In this document: in pieces, positions 1 to 10,575 of the stretch | Position numbering within the stretch: the first letter of the stretch is position 1 | Layout: the number at the start of each line of letters is the position of its first letter | Source of the DNA: Streptomyces sp. CNQ085 | GTDB taxonomy: Bacteria; Actinomycetota; Actinomycetes; Streptomycetales; Streptomycetaceae | NCBI RefSeq assembly: GCF_022614595.1 | Contig: NZ_JAJFAU010000027.1 | Location: forward strand, 1 to 42,165 | Direction: 5' to 3' | DNA: 42,165 nucleotides | Notes under the pieces: model-generated | What the model saw: the letters and a program-made list of their open reading frames with translations, nothing else | Told to the model about the DNA's origin: nothing | Databases searched by the model: none | Translations under genes and position numbers: made by a program

Positions 1-1
1 C

Positions 2-109
2 GCCGGCCTGCTGCTGGTGCTCTGCGCCGTGCTGCTGTACTGGGGCGACCGGCCGGCAGGGCGGAGCGCGGAGCGGGCCGGGGGGCGGGCCGGGTGGCGG
101 GCCGTCTGA
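2..109 (+). CDS. C-terminal end of a membrane protein (cut by window edge)
   Basis: An open frame runs in from the left edge and stops at TGA 107-109. The visible 35 residues begin with a strongly hydrophobic stretch (AGLLLVLCAVLLYWG) that would fit a last transmembrane helix, followed by an Arg/Gly-rich tail of the kind that faces the cytoplasm. Nothing identifies the family. It overlaps or abuts the upstream end of the next gene, so the two may be cotranscribed. The frame could be fortuitous, since high-GC DNA gives long open frames, but the hydrophobic segment argues for a real end. Confidence 0.45.
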   Translation, partial: AGLLLVLCAVLLYWGDRPAGRSAERAGGRAGWRAV

Positions 110-132
110 CCCGGGCGGCTACCCTCGGACGC

Positions 133-873
133 GTGGCGCTCAAGAACATCCCCGATCCCGGATTCTCCGGTGACGACGGCTCGGCCGACCCCGCACTCGC
201 CCGGGCGCTGGCCGCCTGGGCGCAGGACCGCACCGCCGAGCCCGGGGTGCTGGCCGCCCTGGCGGAGGCCCGGCTGCTGGTGCCGGTGGTCGCCGTCCTC
301 GGCGAGGTGGAGACCGGCGAGGACGGTCTGCGGCGGGAGAAGACCAGCGACATGGCGGTCCCCACGCTCAACGCACCGGGCGGGCGGAAGGCCCTGCCGG
401 CCTTCACCTCCACCGACAGTCTGGCCCGCTGGCGCCCGGAGGCCCGCCCCGTCGCCGTCCCCCTGCGCCAGGCCCTCCAGGCCCTCGCCCAGGAGGGCGC
501 CGACACCCTCGTACTGGATCTGGCCGGGCCGGTGACCTACCAGCTCACCGGCCCCGCGCTGGCGGCGCTCGCCGAGGGCCGCACCACCACCGCCGATCCG
601 CTGGAGGACCCGGCCGTCCTCGGGGCGCTGCGCACGGTGCTGGCCGCCGAGCCCGCGGTGAGCGCCGCCCGGCTGGGTCCCGGCCGGGGCACCGACGGTG
701 TCCTGGCCCTGCGTCTGGACCCGGCCGCGCCGCCGCGCGAGACGGCCGGGCGGGTGGCCGCCGCGCTCGCGACGGACGAGACGCTGCGCACGCGCCTGGT
801 GCGCGGCCTGGACCTGGCACTGCTGCCGCCCGAGGGAGCCCTGCCGGGGCGCCCGCTGTACGACCGAGGCTGA
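133..873 (+). CDS. SseB-family protein
   Basis: A 246-residue soluble protein. The GTG at 133 (MALKNIPDPGF...) is preferred over a start at 94 because, as I recall, Streptomyces homologues begin with this ALKNIPDPGFS motif; a start at 94 would also run into the preceding gene. The first ~110 residues have the SseB N-terminal pattern (LLVPVVAVLGEVE, then DMAVPTLNAPGGRKALPAF and a TSxxxLxRW-like segment), and the rest is a second alpha/beta unit ending in LALLPPEGALPG. SseB proteins are poorly characterised and no enzymatic residues are evident. It sits convergent to the DUF1844 gene at the edge of the infC-pheST block. Confidence 0.7.
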   Translation: MALKNIPDPGFSGDDGSADPALARALAAWAQDRTAEPGVLAALAEARLLVPVVAVLGEVETGEDGLRREKTSDMAVPTLNAPGGRKALPAFTSTDSLARWRPEARPVAVPLRQALQALAQEGADTLVLDLAGPVTYQLTGPALAALAEGRTTTADPLEDPAVLGALRTVLAAEPAVSAARLGPGRGTDGVLALRLDPAAPPRETAGRVAAALATDETLRTRLVRGLDLALLPPEGALPGRPLYDRG

Positions 874-919
874 GCCACCGCCGGAACGGGCCGGAGCGCG
901 GCCGAACGGCCGGCCGCGG

Positions 920-942
920 GGGCCGCCCGACCGAGGCGGCCC
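920..942. terminator. Hairpin between convergent genes
   Basis: Perfect 8-bp inverted repeat GGGCCGCC / GGCGGCCC with a 7-base loop, lying between the stop of the SseB-like gene and the stop of the DUF1844 gene. There is no T-run, which is usual for Streptomyces terminators. The position suggests a bidirectional terminator. Confidence 0.4.
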
Positions 943-959
943 GCAGGAGGCGGCTCCCC

Positions 960-1355
960 TCAGCCGATGACCGGACCGGTGAACTTCTCGCCCGGACCCT
1001 GACCCGGTTCGTCCGGAACCGCCGACGCCTCGCGGAAGGCGAGCTGGAGCGACTTCAGGCCGTCGCGCAGCGGAGCGGCGTGGTAGGAGCCGATCTCGGT
1101 GGCGGCGGCGGTCACAAGCCCGGCCAGCGCCTGGATCAGCTTGCGGGCCTCGTCCAGGTCCTTGTGGTCCTCGCCGCCCTCGGCCAGACCGAGGTTGACC
1201 GCGGCCGAGCTCATCAGGTGGACCGCGACCGTGGTGATCACCTCGACCGCGGGCACGTCCGCGATGTCGCGGGTCATCGTCTCGAAGTCGGCCGCCCCCG
1301 CGGCCCCTCCGGCGGCGCCGGGGGAGGGAGTGGGGGTGCCGCTGTCGTCGCTCAT
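960..1355 (-). CDS. DUF1844 domain-containing protein
   Basis: A 131-residue acidic, mostly helical protein. The N-terminal ~20 residues are low complexity (Ser/Pro/Gly/Ala). The central region [26 protein letters not shown] and the following [20 protein letters not shown] carry the DUF1844 pattern. The function of the family is unknown. In actinobacteria it is habitually found divergent from infC, as here. The ATG at 1353-1355 sits ~375 bases from the infC start, so the two share a divergent control region. Confidence 0.8.
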   Translation of the reverse strand: MSDDSGTPTPSPGAAGGAAGAADFETMTRDIADVPAVEVITTVAVHLMSSAAVNLGLAEGGEDHKDLDEARKLIQALAGLVTAAATEIGSYHAAPLRDGLKSLQLAFREASAVPDEPGQGPGEKFTGPVIG

Positions 1356-1449
1356 CGTTCTCCGCTTCCTGCCGATCGGGTGCGCTTCAGCCTAGGCTCC
1401 GTCCGTCGCGCACGCGTGCGACACCGGGGGAGGAACTTCTTCGCGGCCC

Positions 1450-1458
1450 TGCTATGCT
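1450..1458 (+). promoter_or_regulatory. Extended -10 promoter for the infC operon
   Basis: TGCTATGCT reads as an extended -10 element (TGn followed by TATGCT). No convincing -35 hexamer lies 17 bases upstream. Transcription from here would give a leader of about 265 nt ahead of infC. Confidence 0.4.
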
Positions 1459-1729
1459 GGGATATCGACCGGCCGGACCACCCTCTGGGGACAGATGTGT
1501 GATCCGGCCCGCAAGTGGAGGCTCCGAAGCTCCCACCCGACCGACCCCGGAGTCGGCGGGTCACAGGTCAGGCTGCGCCCCGCGGTGTATGCGGCGGTGC
1601 TCCCGGTCAATGAGGAGCCCCGCCTGCGTTCCGTCCGGGGCGCTTTCGCGTTCCGGCTCGGTGGTCACACCAAAGCAACCGTGCGCGGCTGTCCGCCAGG
1701 CATCCGTGTGGCGCAACCGAGGAGGCCCC
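1459..1729 (+). other. Long 5' leader of infC
   Basis: About 270 bases without a convincing gene between the candidate promoter and infC. Frames are open in more than one register, but none has a good ribosome-binding site or a sensible stop; one starting at ATG 1495 runs far into infC out of frame. A long infC leader is a known site of autoregulation in other bacteria, so a regulatory role is plausible, but I could not identify a specific structure. Confidence 0.35.
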
Positions 1730-2344
1730 ATCAGCGCCGAGCCCCGCATCAACGACCGGATTCGCGTCCCCGAGGTGCGACTCGTCGGTCCCAGTGGCGA
1801 GCAGGTCGGCATCGTGCCGCTTGCCAAGGCCCTGGAGCTTGCCCAGGAGTACGACCTCGACCTGGTCGAGGTCGCGGCGAACGCCCGTCCGCCGGTGTGC
1901 AAGCTCATGGACTACGGAAAGTTCAAGTACGAGTCGGCCATGAAGGCCCGTGAGGCGCGCAAGAACCAGGCGCACACGGTCATCAAGGAGATGAAGCTCC
2001 GGCCGAAGATCGATCCGCACGACTACGACACCAAGAAGGGTCATGTCGTCCGGTTCCTCAAGCAGGGGGACAAGGTCAAGATCACGATCATGTTCCGCGG
2101 TCGTGAGCAGTCCCGTCCCGAGCTGGGCTACCGGCTGCTCCAGCGCCTCGCGGAGGACGTCCAGGACCTGGGCTTCGTCGAGTCGAACCCCAAGCAGGAC
2201 GGCCGGAACATGATCATGGTTCTCGGTCCGCACAAGAAGAAGACCGAGGCGATGGCCGAAGCCCGTGAGGCGCAGGCCGCCCGCAAGGCGGAGCGCCAGC
2301 AGCAGGGGAACGCGGCCCCTGCCGAGGAACACGCCGAGGCGTGA
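1730..2344 (+). CDS. infC: Translation initiation factor IF-3
   Basis: IF-3 binds the 30S subunit, keeps it apart from 50S and checks start-codon pairing. The N-terminal domain opens with the family signature [20 protein letters not shown], then a Lys/Arg-rich linker ([17 protein letters not shown]) and the C-terminal domain with [20 protein letters not shown] and IMFRGREQ motifs. An Ala/Glu-rich tail follows. The start is placed at ATC 1730, four bases after GAGGAGG (1719-1725), giving 204 residues with conventional N-terminal alignment; non-AUG starts are known for infC. The alternative is GTG 1706 ([13 protein letters not shown]..., 212 residues), which has a poorer ribosome-binding site. 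It is the first gene of the infC-rpmI-rplT operon. Confidence 0.95.
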   Translation: MSAEPRINDRIRVPEVRLVGPSGEQVGIVPLAKALELAQEYDLDLVEVAANARPPVCKLMDYGKFKYESAMKAREARKNQAHTVIKEMKLRPKIDPHDYDTKKGHVVRFLKQGDKVKITIMFRGREQSRPELGYRLLQRLAEDVQDLGFVESNPKQDGRNMIMVLGPHKKKTEAMAEAREAQAARKAERQQQGNAAPAEEHAEA

Positions 2345-2480
2345 TCCGGCGGCCGCGGAGCCGGCCGCCGATCGCACGGGCCCTTCCAGGGCCCGGACAG
2401 CAACCGAAACAGCTGACGCTGCCCGCACGCCGGCCCACGGCCGGCTCCGGCGGCGCCACCGACGAGGAGAGAACGGCGAC

Positions 2481-2675
2481 ATGCCGAAGAACAAGACGCA
2501 CAGTGGTGCGAGCAAGCGCTTCAAGATCACCGGCTCCGGCAAGGTGATGCGCCAGCGCGCCGGCCGCCGCCACCTTCTCGAGCACAAGCCGTCCACGCTG
2601 ACGCGCCGCCTCGCAGGCAAGACCGAGATGGCTCCGGCCGACGCCAAGAAGATCAAGAAGCTTCTCGGCAAGTGA
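2481..2675 (+). CDS. rpmI: 50S ribosomal protein L35
   Basis: A 64-residue, highly basic protein with the standard L35 start [20 protein letters not shown] and the end KKIKKLLGK. It is a structural protein of the large ribosomal subunit. Length is typical of the family. GAGGAGAG, about 11 bases upstream of ATG 2481, serves as ribosome-binding site. It lies 136 bases after infC and 136 bases before rplT, in the conserved order of this operon. Confidence 0.97.
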   Translation: MPKNKTHSGASKRFKITGSGKVMRQRAGRRHLLEHKPSTLTRRLAGKTEMAPADAKKIKKLLGK

Positions 2676-2811
2676 GCCCTGCCGCCCGCTGATCCCCGTG
2701 ATCGGCCGGGCAGGACACCGGACACCGGGACCCCATCGAACCTTCGGGCCGGCGGCGCCGCAGCACGGCAGCCGGACCACCACACCGGCCCCGCGACAAG
2801 GAGTAATTCAC

Positions 2812-3195
2812 GTGGCACGCGTCAAGCGGGCGGTCAACGCCCACAAGAAGCGCCGGGCGATCCTCGAGCAGGCCAGCGGTTACCGCGGCCAGCGCTCCCG
2901 CCTGTACCGCAAGGCGAAGGAGCAGGTCACCCACTCCCTGGTCTACAACTACAACGACCGCAAGCGCCGCAAGGGCGACTTCCGGCAGCTGTGGATCCAG
3001 CGGATCAACGCCGGCGCCCGCGCCAACGGCATGACCTACAACCGCTTCATCCAGGGTCTGAAGGCCGCCGAGATCGAGGTGGACCGCAAGATCCTGGCCG
3101 ATCTCGCGGTCAACGACCCGAACGCGTTCGCCGCGCTGGTCGAGGTGGCCCAGAAGGCGCTGCCGAGCGACGTCAACGCCCCCAAGGCCGCCTGA
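2812..3195 (+). CDS. rplT: 50S ribosomal protein L20
   Basis: A 127-residue basic protein starting at GTG 2812 after AAGGAG (2798-2803). It opens [15 protein letters not shown] and has the L20 pattern [34 protein letters not shown] and INAGAR...YNRFIQGL. L20 is needed early in 50S assembly and binds 23S rRNA; in other bacteria it also represses its own operon. It is the third gene of infC-rpmI-rplT. Confidence 0.97.
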   Translation: MARVKRAVNAHKKRRAILEQASGYRGQRSRLYRKAKEQVTHSLVYNYNDRKRRKGDFRQLWIQRINAGARANGMTYNRFIQGLKAAEIEVDRKILADLAVNDPNAFAALVEVAQKALPSDVNAPKAA

Positions 3196-3327
3196 CGACG
3201 GCAGGGACACCACCGGACCCGCGGGCCGCCGAGCCCGCGGGTCCGGTCGTCCGCCCCGGCCCGTCCGCCCTGTCCGGTACGCCCGCCGGGAAGCCCCGAG
3301 AGACCCGAGAAGCGAGAACGCCGCGCC

Positions 3328-4185
3328 ATGGCCGCCGCCCCGGAACTGACCTCCCCGCGCTCCCCGCGCGTCACCGCCGTCCGGCGGCTGGCACGCCGCA
3401 GCACCCGCGGCAAGGAGCGCCGCTTCCTTGCCGAGGGGCCCCAGGCCGTACGCGAGGCGGTCGGCCACCGCGGCGGCGGTGAGCCCACGCTCACCGAGCT
3501 GTTCACCACCCCCGAGGCCGCCGAGCGGCACGCCGACATCGTCGCCGACGCCCGCGCCGCCGGGGCCCGTGTCCGCACCGCCACCGACGAGGTGATCGCG
3601 GAGCTGTCGCAGACCGTCACCCCGCAGGGGCTGGTCGGGATCTGCCGCTTCCTCGACCTGCCCTTCGACCGGGTGCTGGCCGCCCGTCCGAAGCTGGTCG
3701 CCGTCCTCGCCAACGTGCGCGATCCGGGGAACGCCGGGACGGTGCTGCGCTGCGCGGACGCCGCCGGGGCCGACGCGGTGGTGCTCACCGACGCCTCGGT
3801 GGACCTGTACAACCCCAAGTCGGTACGCGCCTCCGTCGGCAGTCTCTTCCACCTGCCCGTCGCCGTCGGCGTCCCCGTGGAGCGGGCCGTGGCCGGGCTG
3901 CGCGAGGCGGGTGTACGGGTGCTGGCCGCCGACGGCGCGGGCGAGCACGATCTGGACACCGAGCTGGACGAGGGCCGCATGGGAGGCCCCACCGCGTGGC
4001 TCTTCGGCAACGAGGCGTGGGGACTGCCCCAGGAGACCCGCGCACTGGCCGACGAGGCGGTGCGCGTACCCATCCACGGGCGCGCGGAGAGTCTGAACCT
4101 CGCGACCGCCGCGGCGGTGTGCCTCTACGCCTCGGCCCGTGCGCAGCGCGCACCCGGAGGGTGCCGCAGCGTCACCCCGGGCTAG
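3328..4185 (+). CDS. TrmH/SpoU-family RNA 2'-O-methyltransferase
   Basis: A 285-residue protein. The N-terminal ~110 residues form the small substrate-binding domain (FLAEGPQAVREAV). The C-terminal SPOUT domain shows the three SpoU motifs: LANVRDPGNAGTVLRCADAA, LFGNEAWGLP, and VPIHGRAESLNLATAAAVCLY, which together form the trefoil knot that binds S-adenosylmethionine. Family members methylate ribose 2'-OH in rRNA or tRNA; the exact substrate cannot be told from the sequence. It follows rplT on the same strand, an order I recall in Streptomyces, so it may belong to the translation operon. Related thiostrepton-resistance enzymes share this fold, but its location argues for housekeeping. Confidence 0.9.
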   Translation: MAAAPELTSPRSPRVTAVRRLARRSTRGKERRFLAEGPQAVREAVGHRGGGEPTLTELFTTPEAAERHADIVADARAAGARVRTATDEVIAELSQTVTPQGLVGICRFLDLPFDRVLAARPKLVAVLANVRDPGNAGTVLRCADAAGADAVVLTDASVDLYNPKSVRASVGSLFHLPVAVGVPVERAVAGLREAGVRVLAADGAGEHDLDTELDEGRMGGPTAWLFGNEAWGLPQETRALADEAVRVPIHGRAESLNLATAAAVCLYASARAQRAPGGCRSVTPG

Positions 4186-4226
4186 TAGGGTGGCGGCCCC
4201 GGGAACCGAAGGGGGTGCGAGCGGGA

Positions 4227-5378
4227 GTGGACGTGAGGACATCCGGCAGGCAGGGCGGCGCCCCGCCCGACGCGCCCCATGCGTCCCGTGTCCGCCCCGC
4301 CCGGCAGGAACCGCAGCGGCCCGGCGGCGCGGCGGTGCTTCCCGACGATCTCCCCGACGGGCTGGTCGTCGCCGACGCCCGCGGCCGGGTCGTCTGCTTC
4401 AACGCCGCCGCCGCCCGCATCACCGCGCTGCCGTGCGAGGACGCGCTGGGCCGTCCCGTCGAGCAGGTCCTGCCCCTGGAGGACCTGGAGGGACGCCGCT
4501 GGTGGAAGGTCACCGACCCCTACGGGGGTCTGGCCATCCGCACCGGCCAGCCCGAGCGCAACCTCTTACTCCCCGGAGGCCGGGAGGTCCTGGTCTCCGC
4601 CCGGTACGTCCGCGCCCGACCCGCCGGCCCCGTGCAGCGGCTGGTGGTCACCCTGCGCGGCACCGAGGCCCGGCGGCGCACCGAGCGCAGCCACGCCGAG
4701 CTGATCGCCACCGTCGCCCACGAACTGCGCTCACCGCTGACCTCGGTGAAGGGCTTCACCGCGACGCTGCTGGCCAAGTGGGAGAGGTTCACCGACGACC
4801 AGAAGCGGCTGATGCTGGAGACGGTGGACGCCGACGCCGACCGCGTCACCCGGCTCATCGCCGAACTGCTGGACATCTCGCGCATCGACTCCGGGCGGCT
4901 GGAGATCCACCGCCAGCCCGTCGACATGGCCGCCGCCGTGGAGCGGCACATCCGGGCCCACGTCGCCGCGGGCCGGCCCCGGGAGCGCTTCGCCCGCAGG
5001 ATCGTCACTCCGCTCCCGCCGCTGTGGGCCGACCCCGACAAGATCGACCAGGTGCTCGGCAACCTGCTGGAAAACGCCGTGCGACACGGTGAGGGAACGG
5101 TCACCATGGAGGTGGCACCGGCACGGACGAGGACGGGCGACGAAGGGACGGCGGTCACGGTGAGCGACGAGGGTCCCGGTATCCCCGAGGAGTCGATGAG
5201 CCGTGTCTTCACCCGCTTCTGGCGCGGCAGCAAGCGCGGTGGCACCGGTCTGGGCCTGTACATCGTCAAGGGCATCGTCGAGGCCCACGGAGGGGCGATC
5301 ACGGTCGGCCGCTCGCCCGCGGGCGGCGCCGAGTTCAGGTTCACCCTGCCCGCGGGCGTCCCGGCCTTCATGGCCTGA
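4227..5378 (+). CDS. PAS-domain sensor histidine kinase (soluble, orphan)
   Basis: A 383-residue kinase. A PAS-like domain follows a disordered N-terminus (LPDDLPDGLVVADARGRVVC, near residues 40-140). The HisKA box is VAHELRSPLTSVKGF with phospho-acceptor His165. The HATPase domain has the N box NLLENAVRHG, the G1 box VSDEGPGIPEE, and GTGLGLYIVKGIVEAHGG. No transmembrane segment or signal peptide is visible, so it should sense a cytoplasmic signal. No response regulator is adjacent. GTG 4227 was chosen because it gives MDVRTSG; GTG 4215 is an in-frame alternative. Codon 114 is TTA (4566-4568), a rare bldA-dependent leucine codon in Streptomyces. It sits between the methyltransferase gene and pheS. 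Confidence 0.9.
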   Translation: MDVRTSGRQGGAPPDAPHASRVRPARQEPQRPGGAAVLPDDLPDGLVVADARGRVVCFNAAAARITALPCEDALGRPVEQVLPLEDLEGRRWWKVTDPYGGLAIRTGQPERNLLLPGGREVLVSARYVRARPAGPVQRLVVTLRGTEARRRTERSHAELIATVAHELRSPLTSVKGFTATLLAKWERFTDDQKRLMLETVDADADRVTRLIAELLDISRIDSGRLEIHRQPVDMAAAVERHIRAHVAAGRPRERFARRIVTPLPPLWADPDKIDQVLGNLLENAVRHGEGTVTMEVAPARTRTGDEGTAVTVSDEGPGIPEESMSRVFTRFWRGSKRGGTGLGLYIVKGIVEAHGGAITVGRSPAGGAEFRFTLPAGVPAFMA

Positions 5379-5430
5379 GCGGGCACCCGCGGGTTCCTCC
5401 GGGTCCGTGGCGATCTTCCTCGCCCCGTAG

Positions 5431-6683
<1,253 letters not shown>

Positions 6684-6684
<1 letters not shown>

Positions 6685-9203
6685 TGCGGGCCCCGCTTTC
6701 GTGGCTGCGGGAGTACGTCGACCTGCCGGCCGGTGAGACCGGCCGCGATGTCGCGGCGAAGCTGATCGCGGCCGGTCTGGAGGTCGAGACCGTCGAGCGG
6801 CTCGGTGCCGACATCACCGGGCCGCTGGTCGTCGGCCGCGTCCTGGCGATCGAGGAGTTGACCGGCTTCAAGAAGCCGATCCGCTACTGTCAGGTCGACG
6901 TCGGGGAGGCCAACGGAACCGGTGAGCCGCAGAACATCGTCTGCGGCGCCACCAACTTCGCCGTCGGCGACAAGGTCGTGGTGATCCTGCCCGGCGGCGT
7001 GCTGCCCGGCGACTTCCGGATCAGCGCCCGCAAGACCTACGGCAAGCTGTCGGAGGGCATGATCTGCTCGGCCAGCGAGCTGGGCATGAGCGACGACCAC
7101 GAGGGCATCATCGTGCTCCCGCCCGAGCACGAGGTGGGCGCCGACGCGATCGAACTGCTGGAACTGGTCGACGAGGTTCTCGACATCGCCGTCACGCCCG
7201 ACCGCGGCTACTGCCTGTCCATGCGCGGTGTCGCCCGCGAGGTGGCCACCGCCTACGGTCTGCCGCTGCGCGACCCGGCGCTGCTGGACGTCCCCGTGCC
7301 CAACGAGCACGGCCACCCGGTCAGGATCGACGACCGGCGCGGCTGCGACCGCTTCACCGCCCGCATGGTCACCGGCGTGCGGCCCGACGCCCGCTCCCCG
7401 ATCTGGCTCCAGCGGCGGCTGCAGAAGGCCGGGATGCGCCCGATCTCGCTGGCCGTGGACATCACCAACTACGTGATGCTCGAACTCGGCCAGCCCCTGC
7501 ACGCCTACGACCGCTCCCGTCTCAGCGGGACGATCGGTGTGCGCCGGGCCCGGCCGGGGGAGAAGCTCACCACTCTCGACGGCACCAAGCGTGAGCTGCA
7601 TCCCGAGGACCTGGTCATCACCGACGACACCGGACCGGTCGGCCTGGCCGGTGTGATGGGCGGAGCCGACACCGAGATCGCCGACGCGCAGGAGGCGGCG
7701 GGCACCACCGAGATCGTGATCGAGGCCGCGCACTTCGACCCGATCTCCATCGCACGCACCGCCCGCCGCCACAGGCTCTCCTCCGAGGCGTCCAGGCGCT
7801 TCGAGCGAGGCGTCGACCCGCAGGCCACCTCCGCCGCCGCTCAGCGCACCGTCGACCTGCTGATCCTGCTGGCGGGCGGCGCCGCGGAGGCAGGTGTGAC
7901 CGAGGTCGTCTCGCCCAGCGGTCCGCGTACCGTCAGGATGCGCGCCGACCACCCGGACCGGGTCGCGGGCGTGGCCTATGGCCGCGAGACCGTGGCACGC
8001 CGGCTGCAGGACGTGGGCTGCGACGTCTACGGCACCGACGAGCTGACCGTGACCGTGCCGTCGTGGCGGCCGGACCTGACCGACCCCAACGACCTGGCCG
8101 AGGAGGTCATGCGGCTGGAGGGCTACGAGGCCCTGCCCTCCACCCTGCCGCGTCTGCCCTCCGGCCGCGGCCTGACCGAGCGGCAGCGGCTGCGCCGCCG
8201 GGTCGGGCGGGCCCTGGCCGGAGCGGGATACGTCGAGGCGCCGAACTACCCGTTCGTCGGTGACGCCGCCTTCGACCGGCTCGGTCTGGAGGCGGACGAC
8301 CCCCGCCGCCGCACCGTACGGCTGGTCAACCCGCTCTCCGACGAGGAGCCGGTGCTGCGCACCACGCTGCTGCCCGGACTGCTCGCCGCGCTGCGCCGCA
8401 ACGACGGCCGGGGTTCCCAGGGCGGTCACGGGGGGCTCGCGCTCTTCGAGACCGGCCTTGTCTTCCGGCCCACCGGGCAGGAGACCGCCGCCGTCCGGCT
8501 GCCGGTCGACCGCCGCCCCACGGACGAGGAGCTCGCCTCCCTCCGGGCCACGCTGCCCGAGCAGCCGCGCCGGGCCGCGGTCGTCCTGGCCGGTGCGCGC
8601 GAGCAGGCCGGCTGGTGGGGCAAGGGTCGCCCGGCGACCTGGGCCGACGCGGTCGAGGCGGCCCGTACCGTCGCCCGCGAGGCCGGTGCGGAGCTGATCG
8701 TGGAAGCCGACCGGCATGCCCCCTGGCACCCGGGGCGCTGCGCCGCGCTGTACGCGGAGGCCGACGGCGGGCGCACTCTGGTCGGGCACGCCGGCGAACT
8801 GCATCCGCGCGTGATCAAGATGATGCAGCTGCCCGCCCTCACCTGCGCCATGGAGATCGACCTCGATCTGCTGGAGCGGGCCTCCTCGGGCGCTCCGCGG
8901 GCCCCGCACGTGTCCACCTTCCCGGTGGCCACGCAGGACGTAGCCCTGGTGGTGGACGCCTCCGTCCCGGCGGCCGAGGTCGAGTCGGCGCTGCGCGAGG
9001 GCGCGGGCGAGCTGCTGGAGTCGCTGCGGCTGTTCGATGTCTTCACCGGCGAGCAGCTCGGTGAGGAGAGGAAGTCCCTGGCCTACGCCCTGCGCTTCCG
9101 CGCACCCGACCGCACGCTGACGGCCGAGGAGACCACGGCCGCCCGCGAGGCGGCGGTGGCCGCGGCGGTCGAGCGCACCGGCGCGGTGCTGCGCGGCGCT
9201 TAG
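6684..9203 (+). CDS. pheT: Phenylalanyl-tRNA synthetase beta subunit
   Basis: An 839-residue protein, full length for bacterial PheT. It starts [15 protein letters not shown]. An EMAP/OB-fold tRNA-binding domain follows ([35 protein letters not shown]), then the B3/B4 editing domain ([42 protein letters not shown]), B5 (LIEAAHFD-like region and [13 protein letters not shown]), the synthetase-like core, and a C-terminal anticodon-binding domain ([38 protein letters not shown]). It binds tRNA and clears misacylated Tyr-tRNA-Phe. It overlaps pheS by one base. Confidence 0.97.
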
Positions 9204-9252
9204 CCGTCTTCCGTCCGCCGGGACGGAGGCGGAGAGGACGCGGAACGCCGAC

Positions 9253-9288
9253 GGCGGGGCGCCCCCTTTCAGGGGGGGGCACCCCGCC
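9253..9288. terminator. Hairpin between pheT and the convergent dehydrogenase gene
   Basis: Two nested repeats, GGCGGGG / CCCCGCC outside and CCCCCT / AGGGGG inside with a TTC loop, form one long GC-rich hairpin between two converging stop codons. It is probably a bidirectional terminator. Confidence 0.5.
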
Positions 9289-9302
9289 AGGTGCGGCGGA
9301 TC

Positions 9303-10160
9303 TCAGTAGGTGTAGAAGCCCGCGCCGGTCTTGCGGCCCAGGCGGCCGGCGTCGACCATCCGCTGCAGCAGCGGCGGTGCGGCGTACAGCGGCTCCTTGT
9401 ACTCCTCGTACATCGAGTACGCGACCGAGGCGACCGTGTCCAGGCCGATGAGGTCGGCGAGCTTGAGCGGCCCCATGGGGTGCGCGCAGCCCATCTCCAT
9501 GCCGTTGTCGATGTCCTCGCGGCTGGCGATGCCCGTCTCGAACATCCGGATGGCCGAGAGCAGATACGGGATCAGCAGTGCGTTGACCACGAAGCCCGAG
9601 CGGTCCTGGGCGCGGATGGCGTGCTTGCCCAGCAGCTTGACGACCGCGGTCTCGGCCCGCGCGATGGTGTCGTCGGAGGTGGTCAGCGCGGGGATCAGCT
9701 CCACCAGCCGCTGCACCGGCGCGGGGTTGAAGAAGTGGATGCCGATCACCCGGTCCGGACGGGAGGTCGCCACGGCCAGCTTCACCAGCGGGATGGAGGA
9801 GGTGTTGGAGGCCAGGATCGCGTCCGGGCTGGTCACCACCTGGTCGAGGATCTGGAAGATCTCGGTCTTGATCTGCTCGTTCTCCACGACCGCCTCGATC
9901 ACCAGATCGCGGTCGGCGAACTCGCCGAGGTCGGTGGTGAAGGAGAGGCGCTCCAGGGTGGCGTCGCGCTCCACCTCGCTGATCTTGCCTCGTGCGGCGG
10001 CCTTCTCCAGGGAGGTCACCAGCCGGGTACGGCCTATCTCCAGGGCTTCGCCGGTGGTCTCGGCGACCATGACGCTCAGGCCGGCCCGTGCGCAGACCTC
10101 GGCGATACCCGAGCCCATCTGGCCGCAGCCCACCACTCCGACGCGTTCGATGTCGGTCAC
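9303..10160 (-). CDS. 3-hydroxybutyryl-CoA dehydrogenase
   Basis: A 285-residue NAD(P)-dependent dehydrogenase that interconverts acetoacetyl-CoA and 3-hydroxybutyryl-CoA. The N-terminal Rossmann fold has VGVVGCGQMGSGIAEV (residues 7-22). The catalytic region shows ASNTSSIPL, then GIHFFNPAPVQRLVELI with His142, Asn145 and Glu154. The C-terminal dimerisation domain has DRSGFVVNALLIPYL and HPMGPLKLADLIGLD. GTG at 10160 was chosen because it gives MTDIERVGVVG directly before the Rossmann fold and has GAAAGGC upstream. Streptomyces use such enzymes in PHB and ethylmalonyl-CoA metabolism (hbd/fadB2 type). Longer in-frame starts upstream would add an unrelated Arg/Pro-rich extension. Confidence 0.92.
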   Translation of the reverse strand: MTDIERVGVVGCGQMGSGIAEVCARAGLSVMVAETTGEALEIGRTRLVTSLEKAAARGKISEVERDATLERLSFTTDLGEFADRDLVIEAVVENEQIKTEIFQILDQVVTSPDAILASNTSSIPLVKLAVATSRPDRVIGIHFFNPAPVQRLVELIPALTTSDDTIARAETAVVKLLGKHAIRAQDRSGFVVNALLIPYLLSAIRMFETGIASREDIDNGMEMGCAHPMGPLKLADLIGLDTVASVAYSMYEEYKEPLYAAPPLLQRMVDAGRLGRKTGAGFYTY

Positions 10161-10575
10161 ATCGTGCCTTTCGCTGGTCCACTGGTCCGCGACGCCGCCC
10201 CGTACGGTTCCGGCCGCAGCGCCTCGCCGACCGACGTTACCGCGTCGAGCCGGGGAAACGGGCGGCCGGGGCTCGGCGGTCCCCGCCGACCGGCCGTCCG
10301 GAAGACCGGCTCGTGACGCGGGGATCGCCCGGGCCTCGGAATCCCGGGGCCGGCCGGGGCCGGGCTCACGGAGGCGGTCGGTCATCCTCCGGCCGGGCCG
10401 GCGCCGCCGGTGAGGCGGCCGTCGACTCTTTCTTGGCATGGGCACGGCATTCTCGGACGGGGTCGACCACGCGGGTGGTGCGGCGCCGACGGGCGCTCAC
10501 GCGTCCGCTACGTGCGGTTGCCGCCCGGATACCCGGCCGGGATGATCGAGTGAGTCGTCGCCAGGAGGAGGCAGC
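10161..10575. other. Divergent intergenic region
   Basis: These 415 bases separate the dehydrogenase gene and the GHL10 gene, which point away from each other. No frame carries recognisable protein motifs. A plausible promoter for the rightward gene is -35 TTGCCG (10517-10522), a 17-base spacer and -10 GATGAT (10540-10545). AGGAGGAGG at 10561-10569 is the ribosome-binding site. Confidence 0.35.

Noticed and set aside
1495..1953. A plus-strand frame starting in the infC leader and running into infC
   Set aside because: Overlaps the conserved IF-3 coding region in another frame and has no good ribosome-binding site.
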